Positions 5,779 through 6,212 of a stretch of 6,212 nt of DNA are shown one piece after another. This stretch comes from Actinomycetes bacterium. GTDB lineage: Bacteria > Actinomycetota > Actinomycetes > Actinomycetales > Microbacteriaceae. Numbering within the stretch: the stretch's first letter is position 1; each line of letters starts with the position of its first letter. The notes beneath the pieces are model-generated. The model was not told the origin of the DNA and did no database searches. It was given only the letters and a program-made list of their open reading frames with translations. The stretch is from contig JAEWJX010000115.1 in the NCBI GenBank assembly GCA_023386365.1, positions 1-6,212 of the forward strand, read 5' to 3'. The position numbers and the translations under genes were made by a program.

Positions 5779-5885
5779 CACTATTGATTTTTCAGTCATA
5801 GTGCTTCGAACTGTGTTCGAAGCGGTTCCCGACCGTCAATCAGGAACCACAAAGTGGACGCGAGCAACAAAAACTTATGTGTGTT
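5779..5885 (-). other. 23S-5S internal transcribed spacer with several hairpins
   Basis: The spacer is about 107 nt and clearly AT-richer than the flanking genes. It holds no tRNA or open frame. Three inverted repeats stand out. CACTAT (5779-5784) with ATAGTG (5798-5803) has an inner TGA/TCA pairing and abuts the 5S 5' end. GCTTCGAAC (5803-5811) pairs perfectly with GTTCGAAGC (5815-5823) around a three-base loop. GGTTCC (5824-5829) pairs with GGAACC (5843-5848). They are probably precursor-rRNA processing structures. The 23S mature 3' end is approximate, so the spacer boundary may shift by a few bases. Confidence 0.8.

Positions 5886-6212
<327 letters not shown>

Noticed and set aside
5803..5823. 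Possible LexA/SOS box in the 23S-5S spacer.
   Set aside because: The half-sites match (CGAAC/GTTCG) but the centre has three bases rather than four, and the site is inside a transcribed rRNA spacer where a hairpin is the simpler explanation.

Overview
The window looks like chromosomal DNA of a high-GC actinobacterium, most likely of the family Microbacteriaceae. The reasons are the very GC-rich coding sequence with GC-biased third positions, the frequent GTG starts, the actinobacterial 5S and 23S rRNA sequences, and a gene order matching one I know from Mycobacterium tuberculosis (Rv1691, Rv1692, Rv1693, tlyA, ppnK/nadK, recN). Every gene I can support lies on the minus strand, so the window reads biologically from right (6212) to left (1).

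Right end (about 5622-6212): the tail of a ribosomal RNA operon. It holds the last ~330 nt of 23S rRNA, a ~107-nt AT-richer spacer able to form several hairpins, a complete 5S rRNA, and a strong intrinsic terminator. About 60 nt separate the terminator from the next start codon. They contain two small inverted repeats and a Shine-Dalgarno sequence, but no promoter I could recognise.

Middle and left (1-5559): a tightly packed cluster of six genes. In order of transcription they are: a TPR-like protein with a basic tandem-repeat N-terminus; a HAD-IIA (NagD-type) phosphatase resembling the mycobacterial glycerol-3-phosphate phosphatase Rv1692; a 60-residue conserved protein of unknown function; TlyA (2'-O-methyltransferase for 16S and 23S rRNA); NAD kinase; and RecN, truncated by the window edge after 445 codons. 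Junctions are a 4-bp GTGA overlap, a 1-bp gap, an 8-bp overlap, a 66-bp gap and another 4-bp GTGA overlap. Four of the five therefore suggest translational coupling, and the whole is probably one operon.

The genes do not form one obvious pathway: ribosome modification, NADP supply, DNA repair, glycerophosphate metabolism and two proteins of unknown function. The cluster is an ordinary conserved actinobacterial neighbourhood, not a mobile or defence region, and I see no new system here. The points that merit a second look are the near-identical 45-bp coding repeats in the TPR-like gene, the rRNA operon directly upstream of an operon encoding an rRNA methyltransferase with no visible promoter between, the small conserved protein locked between the phosphatase and tlyA, and the first ~45 bases, which look like unreliable sequence.
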